64,000 bases of DNA from Myotis daubentonii (GCF_963259705.1 NC_081840.1:2247956-2311955), one strand, 5' to 3'. Positions 1-11,652 are shown, numbered from the stretch's first letter. Notes: generated from the sequence alone by a model not told the origin. Numbers and translations are program-made.

Positions 1-475
1 CCCCATACACCACACACACTATACACCACACACACACATACACATACACACCACACACCAATACACACGCATACACACCCCCCCATACACCACACACACT
101 ATACACCACACACCAATACACTATACACACACACACTACACACACACACCACACACCAATACACCACACACACACACACACACACACACCACACACCAAT
201 ACACTACTCACACACACTACACACACACGCACACATACACCCCCCATACACAACACACACTATACACCACACACCAATACACACGCATATACACACCCCC
301 ATACACCACACACAGCACACACACACACCTATACACCACACACATACACACACACACCACACACCACACACCCATACACCACACACATACACATAGCCCC
401 ATACACCACACACCACACACCCATACACCACACACATACACACACCCCCATACACCACACACACACACACCCCTC
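1..475. repeat. CA-rich simple/satellite array (CACACACCATACAC-type)
   Basis: Irregular blocks of (CA)n joined by ATACAC, CCATACAC and CCAATACAC motifs fill the left edge, which may be cut off. Local duplications of about 30-90 bases are visible, such as repeated ACACCCCCCATACAC and ACACACCAATACAC blocks. Long reading frames on the - strand (Cys/Val/Trp/Gly-rich) are products of the repeat. Confidence 0.9.
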
Positions 476-1044
476 ACAGGAGATGCGCTCTGTTATCGGC
501 TGCGGCCCAGCCCCCACACGCTGTTTCCTCGGAGATACTTGCCGCCGTGCCTTCTCCCTCGCGCCCCTTTGCTGAGGCCCTGGGGCCTGCGGCTCCTGGC
601 CTGCTCTCATTCATGTCACCCGGGCCTCTCTGAGCTCCAGGCCACTGCTTCCTCCACACGCCCTCTGGGGGCACCTGCTGACCCATCCTCACTCCCCTCC
701 CCCTTCCCTTGGGCCAGTCCCTTCTGTGGGGCCGGGAGAGCCCCCTTCCCTCCTCCGCTTCCTTTTGGCCAAGAAATCAAGTCAGCAGGAGGCAGCCTGA
801 CGAGAACGCCGCATTCATAGCGTGCACGGAACCTCGCGTGCATGAGGGGCCAGAGGGAAGGGGGTGCGGTGTATGCGGTACCCAGAGCTAGGGGTGAGGT
901 GCGGTGCCTGGGCTGCGGACGGTCATTGCAGATGAGGAAGCAGGCCGTGAGAACACAGACGCTTCCTGCCCCCTAGAGAGAGGGAAGAAGCCAGCTCTGA
1001 CCATCACGCATGGACAAGGCCTGATTAAAATCTCTTAGGTAGAG

Positions 1045-1258
1045 TCCTAGCTGGTGTGGCTCAGTGGATAGAGCATCGACCTGCGGACTGAAGGGTCCCA
1101 GGTTCGATTCCTGGTCAGGGCACATGCCCGGGTTGCGGGCTCGATCCCCAATGTGGGGCGCGCAGGAAGCAGCCTATCCGTGATTCTCTCTCATTATCCA
1201 TGTTTCCACCTTTCCCTCTCCCTTCCTCTCTGAAATCAATAAAAATGTATTTTTAAAA
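1045..1258 (+). mobile_element. Ves SINE (tRNA-derived), + orientation
   Basis: It shows a pol III A box-like TGGCTCAGTGG and B box-like GGTTCGATTCC, then the bat body (CTCGATCCCC, GTGATTCTCTCTC, CCCTTCCTCTCTGAAATCAA) and an A-rich tail. The tRNA part is intact. Ves elements are typical of vesper bats and their relatives. Confidence 0.9.
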
Positions 1259-1361
1259 ATCTTTAGACTAGTGACTGGGGAAGGGCAGAACTTCCTCTTG
1301 AACCTGAAGCTTAAAGTAATCTGCACACCACCCAGGCACATCCTGGGCAGCTCAGGCTAGG

Positions 1362-1383
1362 CCCCCCCCCCCCCCCCCCCCCC
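1362..1383. repeat. Poly-C run of 22
   Basis: An uninterrupted C homopolymer in unique DNA. Runs like this recur in the window (for example G at 38211-38228 and 55861-55881, C at 58868-58883) and are likely length-variable or sequencing-sensitive. Confidence 0.9.
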
Positions 1384-1574
1384 GAGCCTCCCAGCCCCGC
1401 ACGCAGGGACCCAGGTGGCTCCCCACCGGCCCGCTCTGGGCAGTCAGGAAGGAAAGGTGCAAATGTGCCACCTCCTTTAGAACAGCGTTGCCAGAGAAAC
1501 CAGGGCTTCCTTGAAGAACCAGCAAAGGGCGGAGAAACTTCTGCAGCTCGTGGGGCAGCGTAATTATTGGAACA

Positions 1575-1975
1575 CAAGAGGCCCGGTGCATGAATTTGTG
1601 CACCAGTGGGGTCCCTCGGCCTGGCCTGTGGGATCGGCTGAAACCGGCTCTTCGACATCCCCTGAGAGTTCCCGGATTGCAAGAGGGCACAGGCCAGGCT
1701 GAGGGGCCCCACTGGTGCATAATCGGGGCCAGGGAAGGACTCGAGAGGTTGGCCAGCCTGGGAGGGACCGCAGGAGGGTTCCAGGGAGTGTCTGGCCCTT
1801 CTCGCTTAGTCCTGATCAGCCGGACCCCAGCAACAAGCTAACCTACCAGTCGGAGCGTCTGCCCCCTGGTGGTCAGTGCACGTCGTAGCATGTCATTAGC
1901 ATATTACGCTTTGATTGGTTGAACGGCCGACTGGACGACCAGACACTTAGCATATTAGGCTTTTATGACATAGGA
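1575..1975 (-). mobile_element. HeliBat-type Helitron, - orientation
   Basis: On the - strand it starts TCCTATGTCATAAAAGCCTA and contains the GACCACCAGGGGGCAGACGC motif. It ends in a GTGCAC...GTGCA-type hairpin, then GGGCCTC and CTTG in place of the usual CTAG. It is flanked by A and T, the expected Helitron insertion site, with no target duplication. It is 401 bp and non-autonomous, with no Rep/helicase. Confidence 0.85.
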
Positions 1976-2091
1976 TGAAGAGCAGCTATGCTGAAGGCCT
2001 GCCGATGGCACTGGCCTTGTGTGTGTGATCTCTCAATCTTATCACGCCCTCCGGGGGTCCCAGGTGCGCGCCAGTCATTCCACAGCGGGGA

Positions 2092-2344
2092 GGAGTGAAT
2101 GCAGAGAGCCTACTCGTTTGCTGGGGCTGCCATGACAAAGAACCACGACTGGTCTTCAACAACAGGAGTCTGTTTCCTCACAGCTCTGGAGCCCAGAGGT
2201 CCAAGGTCAAGTTCATCTGGGCTGGTCTCTTATGAGGGTGCTGAGGGAGCAGCTGTCTGTGCCAGGCCTCCCGCCATGGCTTGTAGATGCCGTCTTTCCC
2301 TGTGTCTTCACACGGTCTCCATGTGTGGATTTCTTGTTTGTTTG
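2092..2344 (+). repeat. Old interspersed repeat, left part (split by a Ves SINE)
   Basis: The sequence from TTTGCTGGGGCTGCCATGAC to the CTTGTAGATGCCGTCTTTCC area resembles a common, old mammalian interspersed repeat. It continues after the SINE at 2557-2710 with TTTAAGGACACTAGTCACAC and ACATGTGAATTTTGAGGGA. I recognise the pattern but am not sure of the family name. Confidence 0.55.
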
Positions 2345-2556
2345 TTTTTTAAATATATTTTTATTGATTTCAGAGAGGAAGGGAGAGGGCAAGAGAGAAA
2401 CATCAATGATGAGAGAGAATCACGGATCGGCTGCCTCCTGCACGCCCCACACTGGGGATTGAGCCCGCAACCTGGGCGTGTGCCCTGACCAGGAATTGAA
2501 CTGTGACCTCCGGGTTCATAGGTTGACGCTCAACTTCTGAGCCACACCAGTTGGGA
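2345..2556 (-). mobile_element. Ves SINE, - orientation, nested in an older repeat
   Basis: It reads from the A-rich end (TATATTTTTATTGATTTCAG) to CTGAGCCACACCAGTTGGG. It interrupts an older repeat that resumes at about 2557. Confidence 0.9.
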
Positions 2557-3300
2557 TCTGTGGGTGTTTAAGGACACTAGTCACACTGGGTTAGCGTCCC
2601 CACCCCCAATGGCCTCATTTTAACTTGTTACCAAAGAGGGTCAGTTCTGAGCACTGGGAGTTGGGATACCAACATGTGAATTTTGAGGGAACACAGTGCA
2701 GCCCCTGAGAGAACCCCCACCCCCCCCGCCCTGACCATGCAGCCGGTGACGGTCTCAGAGAGGAACCCCGTTCTGCTGGACTCCAGAGGGGGCAGGCAGC
2801 AGCCTGAGCAGCCACCTCAGAGGCGCCTCCTGGCCCTCTGCTCTGTGGGCTGGGGTGGGGTGGGGCCGCCCTGGGAGGGCTGGAGGAGAGCGGAAATCCA
2901 TCCTCCCACATACCCCCATGTCCTTAACTCCGGGGGTACAGCGTCAATCCCAGAGGCTTTTCCTAGTGCGCATGCCCAAAGGTACATTGGAAAAGAGATT
3001 TGGGTCAAACTCTAATTCTGAAACTTTCTAGCAGCGTGGCCTTGGGCACGCGCCCCCAGGCTCCCTTCGTCCTGGCTGAGGAGGCGCTAATGTTACCTGC
3101 CTGCTAGGGCTCCTGGAGGCACCTGACAGAAATCTGAGGAGCCAATCCAGGCACAAAAGGGGACCCCTCCGCCCTGGGGCTCACAGGTGAGATACTGAGC
3201 GCCTGGCCGGGCAGGACGCAGCGGAAAAGGGAACCAGGTTCGGCATCACCAACTGCGTCCCTCCTCTGCCTTTTGTCTAAGTCTCTCTCATCCTCTAGAC

Positions 3301-3523
3301 CAGCGGTTCTCAACCTGTGGGTAGCGAGCCCTTTGGGGGTCGAACGACCCTTTCACAGGGGTCGCCTAAGACCATTGGAAAACACATATATGATTACAGA
3401 TTGTTTTTGTGATGAATCACTATGCTTTCATTATGTTCCATTTGTAACAATGAAATTGGGGGTCACCACAACATGAGGAGCTGTATTAAAGGGTCGCGGC
3501 GTTAGGAAGGTTGAGAACCGCTG
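3301..3523. mobile_element. SPIN-type hAT MITE with 8-bp target duplication
   Basis: It has terminal inverted repeats CAGCGGTTCTCAACC / GGTTGAGAACCGCTG. The 223-bp body contains GGTCGAACGACCCTTTCACA, GTCACCACAACATGAGGAGC and TTAAAGGGTCGCGGCGTTAG. Both sides carry the duplication CTCTAGAC (3293-3300 and 3524-3531). SPIN elements are known hAT transposons that entered several tetrapod lineages by horizontal transfer, vesper bats included. Confidence 0.92.
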
Positions 3524-4192
3524 CTCTAGACTGACTTTCTCCACGGAGCGGGCGATGTGGCCGCATCAGCCCTCAAGCTCACATCACAGCTCAGTCCCGG
3601 GAGAGGCGTCCCCACTGGTCTCTGTGGTTCCCAGTCCACGGCTCCCAGGGAAGAGGCTCCCTGGCTCAGTGGCTCTCATCCTCTCAGCCAGCCGAGCTGT
3701 GACGATGGCGGGTTCTGAGCCGAGGCAGGGTCATGGCCTAGACCTGGGGAGTCACATTGAGGCAGGATCGCTCCATACCCCTCACCGCCCCAGGGCAGGG
3801 GCACTCGGAGGCAGGAGGCAGCCTCTGAAAGGGGGAGCTCGCACCGTCCTTGCGAGAATTAATCAAGATGGTGTTCCTGGAGCTCTTAGCCGACAGCCGG
3901 CCTCCAGACATGCTAGCGCCCCTCTCCCTTCCCACCCCCTGTGCAAGTTAATTAAGAGAGATTAATATGAATTAATGAGGTGCCGGCAAAGTATTTTTAA
4001 CACTAAGCACATAGAGGTTCCATGGACAATATTTTGCATGGCTGCGGCGGGTGCTTGGCAACGAAGAGCACTTTCCTTTGCAGCTGGCTCCCTTCGCATC
4101 CAAGAGAGCGGCTGCAAACCATCATTTGTGGAGGAGAGAGAGGGGACACGACTAAACAGTCACAGGCAGGTCCTCATTCACACGCAGCTGGC

Positions 4193-4674
4193 CGCAGGGC
4201 CTCGCGGGGTGGAAGGAGTATCGCGGGGTGGAGGGAGTACCATGGGGTGGAGGGAGTACCGCGGGGTGGAGGGAGCACCGCGGGGTGGAGGGAGTACCAT
4301 GGGGTGGAGGGAGTACCGCGGGGTGGAGGGAGCACCGCGGGGTGGAGGGAGCACCGCGGGGTGGAGGGAGTACCTCAGGGTGGAGGGAGCACCGCGGGGT
4401 GGAGGAAGCACCGCGGGGTGGAGGGAGTACCGCGGGGTGGAGGGAGTACCATGGGGTGGAGGGAGTACCGCGGGGTGGAGGGAGTACCGCGGGGTGGAGG
4501 GAGTACCGCGGGGTGGAGGGAGCATCATGGGGAGTACCTCGGGGTGGAGGGAGTACCTCAGGGTGGAGGGAGCACTGCAGGGTAGAGGGAGTACCTCAGG
4601 GTGGAGGGAGTACCTCAGGGTGGAGGGAGTACCTCAGGGTGGAGGGAGCACCGTGGGGTGGAGGGAGTATCATG
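4193..4674. repeat. 18-bp minisatellite (GCGGGGTGGAGGGAGTAC-type)
   Basis: About 26 copies of an 18-bp unit, with GCG/ATG/CTC and GTAC/GCAC variants and one short insertion near 4530. The unit is a multiple of three, so several frames stay open. These frames are a by-product, not a gene. Confidence 0.93.
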
Positions 4675-4739
4675 TGGTTTACTCTCGCCCTGGCCTTTGG
4701 TTACCCCTCCAACTCCACGGGTCCTGATGTGTGGGATCG

Positions 4740-6600
4740 GTGAGTAGTGGCCTCACTGTGTATTTGGTCCCGAGGAGCCCTGGGGCCGCTTCCAGGCTGC
4801 CACCCAGCTCTGCTCCGCGCCCCTCCCTGCCGGAGCAGGGGCTTCCCAAGTCTCAGGACCTGCAGTTATTGGTCCCACTCCAGCCTCTGGGGCCCCGCCC
4901 CTCCGTGTGGGTGCCCTGCCCGCTTCCCGAGTCCCACCATCTGCAAGTGCCTGCCCTGTGCACCCACCCGGGACGCCCCGGGGCGGTGGCCGGATCCACA
5001 ACAGCGCCCTTCCCTGCCGCCCGGGGTCCTGGGCCAGTGGGCGGCAGGTGCGGCCTGGGACCCGGTGTTTGGTGGCTGCTCCCCCCACCAGCCCAGACCC
5101 GCCTTGGTGTCCAGCGCGGGGCTCGGTTCCATGTGTGAGTGAATGAAAGGGCCGGGGGGCCGGGAGCCTCCCGTCTGCGCTGCTCAGTTAAGGGCTCGAG
5201 TGACATGTAGGACGTGGAGAGAGGCGCCGGCCTCCGGAGCACTCCGCCTGGGCCCGCAGGTGGCACGTGCCCGGCGCCTCCTGGGGAGGAACCCGTGTCC
5301 CAGGGGAGCATGTGCGGGGCCTGGGCCCTGGAAGAACCTGCTGGATCGCAAGCCACTGGTCGCCGGTTCCTCAAGACTCGCTGTCGCCGAGGAGAGCAGA
5401 GTCCCTTCCCGTGGACCGTTCCGAGCCTGCGACTTGCGCGTAGACGCGGGTTTGAGGTGAGAGCCCCGAGTCCGTCCTCGCCCCCTGCGGGGCGGAGCGC
5501 TGAGTGCGGGACTCCGCAGGGGCCGCCGCGGGGAGAGAGCGTGGGCTGTTCCCCAGGGCCCCCCGTGACCACAGCGCATCCCGTGGGCTGTGTGACTGCA
5601 GGCAAGTTCCCTAACCTCTCTGTGCCGCACCGCCAGCAGCGTCCTTGTGTTTACAGTGGGTGGTAGCACCTGCCCCCCCGGGCTGAGTGAAGGGGGAAAG
5701 CCTCCATGCTGACCTGCGGAGGAGAGCGCAGTAGTGCGATGGCGGCCGCGCTCCCGGAAGGCCCACACGGAGGGCCCTGCGAGCAGGAAAGCGGGCTGGG
5801 CCCGGCTGTCAGTCCAGTCGCAGGAACAGGGCACGCATTTGGGCGGAGGGGGACCTGCGAGAAGGAAAGCGGGCTGGGTGCGGCTATCAGTCCAGGCGCG
5901 GGAACAGGGCACGCGTTTCTCAGGGTCCGAGGCTGGAAGTCCCGGTGGGAGTGCTGGCGGGGCTGGGTCCCCCTCGCCTCTGTCCTCGCTCCCAGATGCG
6001 GCCTTCCCGCTGCGCCCTCCCGGGGCTCCTGTGCGCGCATGGCTCTGGGGTCCCTCCGTGCCCACACTTCCTCCTCCAGGGACACGGTAGGCTGCCCGGG
6101 GCCCGTAGCAGCCGAGCGAACTCCTCTCCTAAACACCCCGCTCCCAGGCAGCGCACTCGGAGGTGGCAGGGGACCCCGTCAGCCCCTAGCGAGCTGGGTG
6201 GCGTGGCTTTTAGCAACATGGGAGCTGGCAGGTGTTGGAGGTGCACACACACACGCGTGTGTTTGCGTGTCCCACGTGGCTCTGTCTGTGGTGCCGGGCC
6301 TGTCCCCTCCCCGCACTTGGCAGAGGGGACAGTGAGGGGAGCACTTCGCCATCACAGAGCTGGACCCCTCGCGGTCGGCCGTGGTCGTTTTGACTTTTTA
6401 ATTAATAAGTGGCTGCTCTCCGTCACGCGCCTGCTGGACACCCCGGGGCTCCCTGTGATTTCCGCCCTGGGAGACGACCACCCCCGTCCCCCGGTTTGGG
6501 GGCCAGACTCGGCGAGAGCTGGAAGGAAGCGGCGCAGCGCCATAAAGCAGCCCGGAGGGAAGTTATTTTTCAATTAAGTCGGGCTTTGCTGGCTAATCCT
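4740..6600. other. GC-rich, CpG-containing stretch with a 78-bp tandem duplication
   Basis: GC-rich DNA without a recognisable exon. Two copies of a 78-bp segment begin near 5776 and 5854, sharing GCGAG-AGGAAAGCGGGCTGG, TCAGTCCAG and GGAACAGGGCACGC. An MIR-like piece lies near 5575-5665. An AT-rich TTTTTAATTAATAAG patch near 6394 borders the next minisatellite. It could be an intronic CpG island or regulatory region, but no promoter element was convincing. Confidence 0.45.
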
Positions 6601-6606
6601 CCTCCT

Positions 6607-8860
6607 CGGGGGGCGCCGAGGGCAGGAAAGCTCTCTGCGTGAGGACGCCCAGGCCTGGCTCCGGGGGGCGCCGAGGGCAGGAAAGCTCTGCGTGAGGACG
6701 CCCAGGCCTGGCTCCGGGGGGCGCCGAGGGCAGGAAAGCTCTCTGCGTGAGGACGCCCAGGCCTGGCTCCGGGGGGCGCCGAGGGCAGGAAAGCTCTCTG
6801 CGTGAGGACGCCCAGGCCTGGCTCCGGGGGGCGCCGAGGGCAGGAAAGCTCTCTGCGTGAGGACGCCCAGGCCTGGCTCCGGGGGGCGCCGAGGGCAGGA
6901 AAGCTCTCTGCGTGAGGACGCCCAGGCCTGGCTCCGGGGGGCGCCGAGGGCAGGAAAGCTCTCTGCGTGAGGACGCCCAGGCCTGGCTCCGGGGGGCGCC
7001 GAGGGCAGGAAAGCTCTCTGCGTGAGGACGCCCAGGCCTGGCTCCGGGGGGCGCCGAGGGCAGGAAAGCTCTCTGCGTGAGGACGCCCAGGCCTGGCTCC
7101 GGGGGGCGCCGAGGGCAGGAAAGCTCTCTGCGTGAGGACGCCCAGGCCTGGCTCCGGGGGGCGCCGAGGGCAGGAAAGCTCTCTGCGTGAGGACGCCCAG
7201 GCCTGGCTCCGGGGGGCGCCGAGGGCAGGAAAGCTCTCTGCGTGAGGACGCCCAGGCCTGGCTCCGGGGGGCGCCGAGGGCAGGAAAGCTCTCTGCGTGA
7301 GGACGCCCAGGCCTGGCTCCGGGGGGCGCCGAGGGCAGGAAAGCTCTCTGCGTGAGGACGCCCAGGCCTGGCTCCGGGGGGCGCCGAGGGCAGGAAAGCT
7401 CTCTGCGTGAGGACGCCCAGGCCTGGCTCCGGGGGGCGCCGAGGGCAGGAAAGCTCTCTGCGTGAGGACGCCCAGGCCTGGCTCCGGGGGGCGCCGAGGG
7501 CAGGAAAGCTCTCTGCGTGAGGACGCCCAGGCCTGGCTCCGGGGGGCGCCGAGGGCAGGAAAGCTCTCTGCGTGAGGACGCCCAGGCCTGGCTCCGGGGG
7601 GCGCCGAGGGCAGGAAAGCTCTCTGCGTGAGGACGCCCAGGCCTGGCTCCGGGGGGCGCCGAGGGCAGGAAAGCTCTCTGCGTGAGGACGCCCAGGCCTG
7701 GCTCCGGGGGGCGCCGAGGGCAGGAAAGCTCTCTGCGTGAGGACGCCCAGGCCTGGCTCCGGGGGGCGCCGAGGGCAGGAAAGCTCTCTGCGTGAGGACG
7801 CCCAGGCCTGGCTCCGGGGGGCGCCGAGGGCAGGAAAGCTCTCTGCGTGAGGACGCCCAGGCCTGGCTCCGGGGGGCGCCGAGGGCAGGAAAGCTCTCTG
7901 CGTGAGGACGCCCAGGCCTGGCTCCGGGGGGCGCCGAGGGCAGGAAAGCTCTCTGCGTGAGGACGCCCAGGCCTGGCTCCGGGGGGCGCCGAGGGCAGGA
8001 AAGCTCTCTGCGTGAGGACGCCCAGGCCTGGCTCCGGGGGGCGCCGAGGGCAGGAAAGCTCTCTGCGTGAGGACGCCCAGGCCTGGCTCCGGGGGGCGCC
8101 GAGGGCAGGAAAGCTCTCTGCGTGAGGACGCCCAGGCCTGGCTCCGGGGGGCGCCGAGGGCAGGAAAGCTCTCTGCGTGAGGACGCCCAGGCCTGGCTCC
8201 GGGGGGCGCCGAGGGCAGGAAAGCTCTCTGCGTGAGGACGCCCAGGCCTGGCTCCGGGGGGCGCCGAGGGCAGGAAAGCTCTCTGCGTGAGGACGCCCAG
8301 GCCTGGCTCCGGGGGGCGCCGAGGGCAGGAAAGCTCTCTGCGTGAGGACGCCCAGGCCTGGCTCCGGGGGGCGCCGAGGGCAGGAAAGCTCTCTGCGTGA
8401 GGACGCCCAGGCCTGGCTCCGGGGGGCGCCGAGGGCAGGAAAGCTCTCTGCGTGAGGACGCCCAGGCCTGGCTCCGGGGGGCGCCGAGGGCAGGAAAGCT
8501 CTCTGCGTGAGGACGCCCAGGCCTGGCTCCGGGGGGCGCCGAGGGCAGGAAAGCTCTCTGCGTGAGGACGCCCAGGCCTGGCTCCGGGGGGCGCCGAGGG
8601 CAGGAAAGCTCTCTGCGTGAGGACGCCCAGGCCTGGCTCCGGGGGGCGCCGAGGGCAGGAAAGCTCTCTGCGTGAGGACGCCCAGGCCTGGCTCCGGGGG
8701 GCGCCGAGGGCAGGAAAGCTCTCTGCGTGAGGACGCCCAGGCCTGGCTCCGGGGGGCGCCGAGGGCAGGAAAGCTCTCTGCGTGAGGACGCCCAGGCCTG
8801 GCTCCGGGGGGCGCCGAGGGCAGGAAAGCTCTCTGCGTGAGGACGCCCAGGCCTGGCTCC
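6607..8860. repeat. 55-bp minisatellite, about 41 nearly identical copies
   Basis: The unit is 55 bp (GCGCCGAGGGCAGGAAAGCT, CTCTGCGTGAGGACGCCCAG, GCCTGGCTCCGGGGG). Units start at 6613 and 6668, the second lacking a CT, and then repeat exactly every 55 bases from 6721 to the last start at 8811. I saw no substitution among these 39. Because 55 is not a multiple of three and no frame has a stop, the - strand appears as an 813-residue open frame, which is an artefact. Confidence 0.97.
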
Positions 8861-9089
8861 GACCCTCGGCGCCGAGTTAGAACCTGGCCTGCAGCTTTGA
8901 GGGCAGCAGAAGCGGAGGGATGTGTCCCAGCAACACACGGGCCCGGAGCGCTTCAGCCGCCGCTCAGGAGCACAGCACTGGGCGGCGGGAGGAGGGTGCT
9001 CACCACAGAGGCCCCCCAGCTCTCTCCGAGACACCCTCGCTCCGGGAACCTGAGCAAACCTACCTGAGACGTTTGGAATTCTTTTTATT

Positions 9090-9293
9090 GTTTTAGTATA
9101 TTTTTATTGATTTTAGAGATGAAGGAAGAGAGAGAAACATTAATGATGAGAGAGAATCATGGATCGGCTGCCTCCTGCACACCCGACACTGGGGATCGAG
9201 CCCACAACCTGGGCCTGTGCCCTGACCGGGAATCAAACTGTGATCGCAAGGCTCATAGGCCGACGCTAACCACTGGACCACGCCAGCCGAGCG
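9090..9293 (-). mobile_element. Ves SINE, - orientation
   Basis: It shows the Ves pattern from TATATTTTTATTGATTTTAG to ACCACGCCAGCCGAG, with the reversed B box region (GGGAATCAAACTGTGATCGC) somewhat mutated. Confidence 0.88.
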
Positions 9294-9299
9294 GAATTC

Positions 9300-9415
9300 T
9301 TCTTCTTCTGTGTGATCCGGAGCACTGCATTCCCTCGCCTGTCTGAGCCTCGGTTTCCTCGCGTGTAAAATGGGGATACTAACACCGCCTCACAGGCGCC
9401 CAGCACTCAATACAT
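9300..9415. repeat. MIR-like fragment
   Basis: The stretch CTGTCTGAGCCTCGGTTTCC, TGTAAAATGGGGATACTAAC resembles the conserved core of MIR elements. It is old and short. Confidence 0.5.
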
Positions 9416-9944
9416 ACAGGCAGCCTTGGGGATTCTGACAGTGGGTGCTCCCTGCTCTCTAACAAGTGAGTTCCGTTTATGGGCTGGGAGACGCTCGCAG
9501 TCGGACGTGCGAGGAGCAGATGTGCTTAAGCCAGTCCGGAGGCCACTCTCTGTTTTTCTAGGGTCGGTCAGCGAGAATACAGGGTTCACTTTATAGCCAG
9601 AATGACTGGGCCCCATCGCAGAGCTGACACCAGGTGCAGGGGTCCCCGCTTTTTCAGAATGCAGGGTGGTGCGTGGCGGCTGGACCAACATTGTCTACGA
9701 GCTGAGAAGGTGGGCGTCATCTGTGGCCCCGCAGTTCCCCCCCGGCACCCCCCCCCCCAGGGCCACTGTGTGCAGACGCCGAGCGAGGACGCCTGGGAAA
9801 TAAGAAGTGCGTCAGGAAGCCCAGAGGGCCCGGGGGTGCTGGTCCCAGGTGGTCCCCGAGCAGCCTTCCTGCGTTGTCGCCAAGCACAGCCTCTCCTAAT
9901 GCCTTTTCAAGATCCCACGGTCTAGCCCCCGTTTCTTTCTTTTT

Positions 9945-10157
9945 TTCTTTGTAAAAACGATTGATTTCAGAGAGGAAGGGAGAGGGAGAGAGAGAGAAAC
10001 ATCAATGATGAGAGAGAATCATGGGTGGGCTGCCTCCTGCACGCCCCACTCTGGGGATCGAGCCCCCAACCTGGCATGTGCCCCGACCGGGAATCGAACT
10101 GTGACCTTAGAGTTCATAGGTGGATGCTCAACCACTGAGCCACGCCGGCCAGGCAAG
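9945..10157 (-). mobile_element. Ves SINE, - orientation
   Basis: Near-complete, ending ACTGAGCCACGCCGGCCAGG. It is well preserved, so probably a younger copy. Confidence 0.9.
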
Positions 10158-10804
10158 CCCCCTTTTCTGATGCAGGTCCTTCCCCACCCCACCCCCGCCC
10201 CCACTCCAGGAGGCCACCCCCTGACACATACACAGACTTGTCTCGTTATCTCCGAGGATTGGTCCAGAGCCCCGAGCACTCTGCAGCATTTCCGAGCCCC
10301 TGCGCGCGCCGTGACCTCTTGCGCCCGTGCGTCCTTTGCGCCCTGCGGTTGGAGACAGGCTTCCTGGCCGCCAGGGTGACCTCCCTAAGGCTGATCTGCA
10401 GGGCTGGGGAGCCTGGATGACACGAGCCAAGCTCTTCACGCTGTCACTGTTTCTCACTTCTCGCTGCGACCGGGCACAACTATTTACTGAGGTTGGCTGG
10501 TTTGGGGGCAGAACCTCAATGCTGGGGGAGCATGAAGGAGACAGGCCATCGTGGAAAATGCGTTGCCATGACTTGGCTGCTGAGCCATCTTATCTTGACC
10601 TTCTCTGGTTTCGTGAGGGAACGGAGACGAAGGAGTTGTGCAGCTCCTAAAGTGCCATACAGGCCCCACAGGTTTAGGCATGAGAGTGCTTATTTCTGGA
10701 GTATTTACAGACGGCAAAGCGATGGGCTGGCCTGTGTGGCTCAGTGCACCTTCTGTTCACAAACACAGAGGATGGGCTGTAACAGCAAGCAGATGGGGTT
10801 GTAT

Positions 10805-11164
10805 GAGCTCGGACTGTGTTCAGCTGCAAGTAACAAACCCGGCGTACAGGGACTTCATCCAAGAGGATTTCTTTCTCTCAGACGATGGAACTCGGGACCT
10901 GCAACCTGGGGCCCTGCAGCGCCATCGAGGTACTGGCTACCTCTGTCCGCCGCGCAGTCATTCCTAGCATTGGCTGTTGGGTTTTCCAGCTTCACAGCCC
11001 ATTGCAGGAAGCCACGGGGCTAAAAGAAAAGGGCGCACATCAGCACTCTCAACTCCCTCTTACAGAGCACCCCTGAGAGCCCGCCCCCTAGCTTCCCTCC
11101 CCCTTCATTGGCTGAGCTTTGTCACATGACTACGCCTACTTGCAGGGGAGGCTGGGGAATAATC
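10805..11164 (+). repeat. Old interspersed repeat, left part, interrupted by two Ves SINEs
   Basis: It holds GTTCAGCTGCAAGTAACAAA, CATTGGCTGAGCTTTGTCAC and GCAGGGGAGGCTGGGGAATA, and resumes at 11653-11770 with TCCATCGGGGAGACAACTAG. This pattern occurs widely in mammalian DNA as an old repeat. I am not certain of the family. Confidence 0.5.
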
Positions 11165-11438
11165 ATTTTTTTAAAGTATTTTTTATTTATTTTTTTAATC
11201 CTCACTTGAGGATATTTTTCCATTGATTTTTAGAGAGAGTGGAAGAGAGAGAGAGAGAGGGAAAGACAGAGAGAAATACCCATGTCAGAGAAATACATCG
11301 ATTGGTTCCCTCCTGCATGTGCCCCGACCAGGGGAGGAGCCTGCAACCGGAGGTATGTGCCCTTGGCCAGAATCGAAGCTGGGACCCTTTGGTCTGCAGG
11401 CCAACACTCTATCCACTGAGCCAAACCCGCTAGGGCTG
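11165..11438 (-). mobile_element. Ves-related SINE, - orientation (long variant)
   Basis: It starts with TCCTCACTTGAGGATATTTT, a feature of one Ves subfamily, and ends CTCTATCCACTGAGCCAAAC CCGCTAGGGCT. It differs from the shorter Ves copies in the window and marks a different subfamily. Confidence 0.85.
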
Positions 11439-11652
11439 GAATGATAATTTTTAAGATTTTGTATTGGTTGTTAGGAAGGGAGAGGGAGAGAGAAACATCT
11501 ATGTGAGAGAGAAACATGGATGGGTTGCCTCCTGCATGCCCCCCACTAGGGATTGAACCCAAAACCCTGGGCATGTGCCCTGAGCAGGAATAGAACCAGC
11601 AACCTCATGCATGAGTCAGCACCCAACCAACTGAGCCACACTGGCTGGGGCA
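11439..11652 (-). mobile_element. Ves SINE, - orientation, directly after another SINE
   Basis: It runs from TTTTTAAGATTTTGTATTGG to CTGAGCCACACTGGCTGGG. It abuts the preceding SINE, giving a head-to-tail pair inside one older repeat. Confidence 0.85.

Noticed and set aside
1061..1113. tRNA gene
   Set aside because: The A and B boxes belong to a Ves SINE. The sequence continues into the SINE body and A-rich tail and cannot fold as a complete cloverleaf with a normal acceptor stem.
4178..4743. Gly/Trp/Arg-Glu and Pro/Ser-rich frames
   Set aside because: The 18-bp unit is a multiple of three and lacks stops, so the frames are unavoidable.
5740..6335. ATGGCGGCCGCG... as calmin exon 1
   Set aside because: The frame does not give the calmin N-terminus I know (with an EWDWFQ block), has no matching donor, and the following residues are random Pro/Gly/Ala-rich.
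6593..9034. An 813-residue open frame on the - strand
   Set aside because: It is the 55-bp minisatellite read through all three phases (a 55-residue super-repeat). It has no codon bias, promoter or similarity to a protein.
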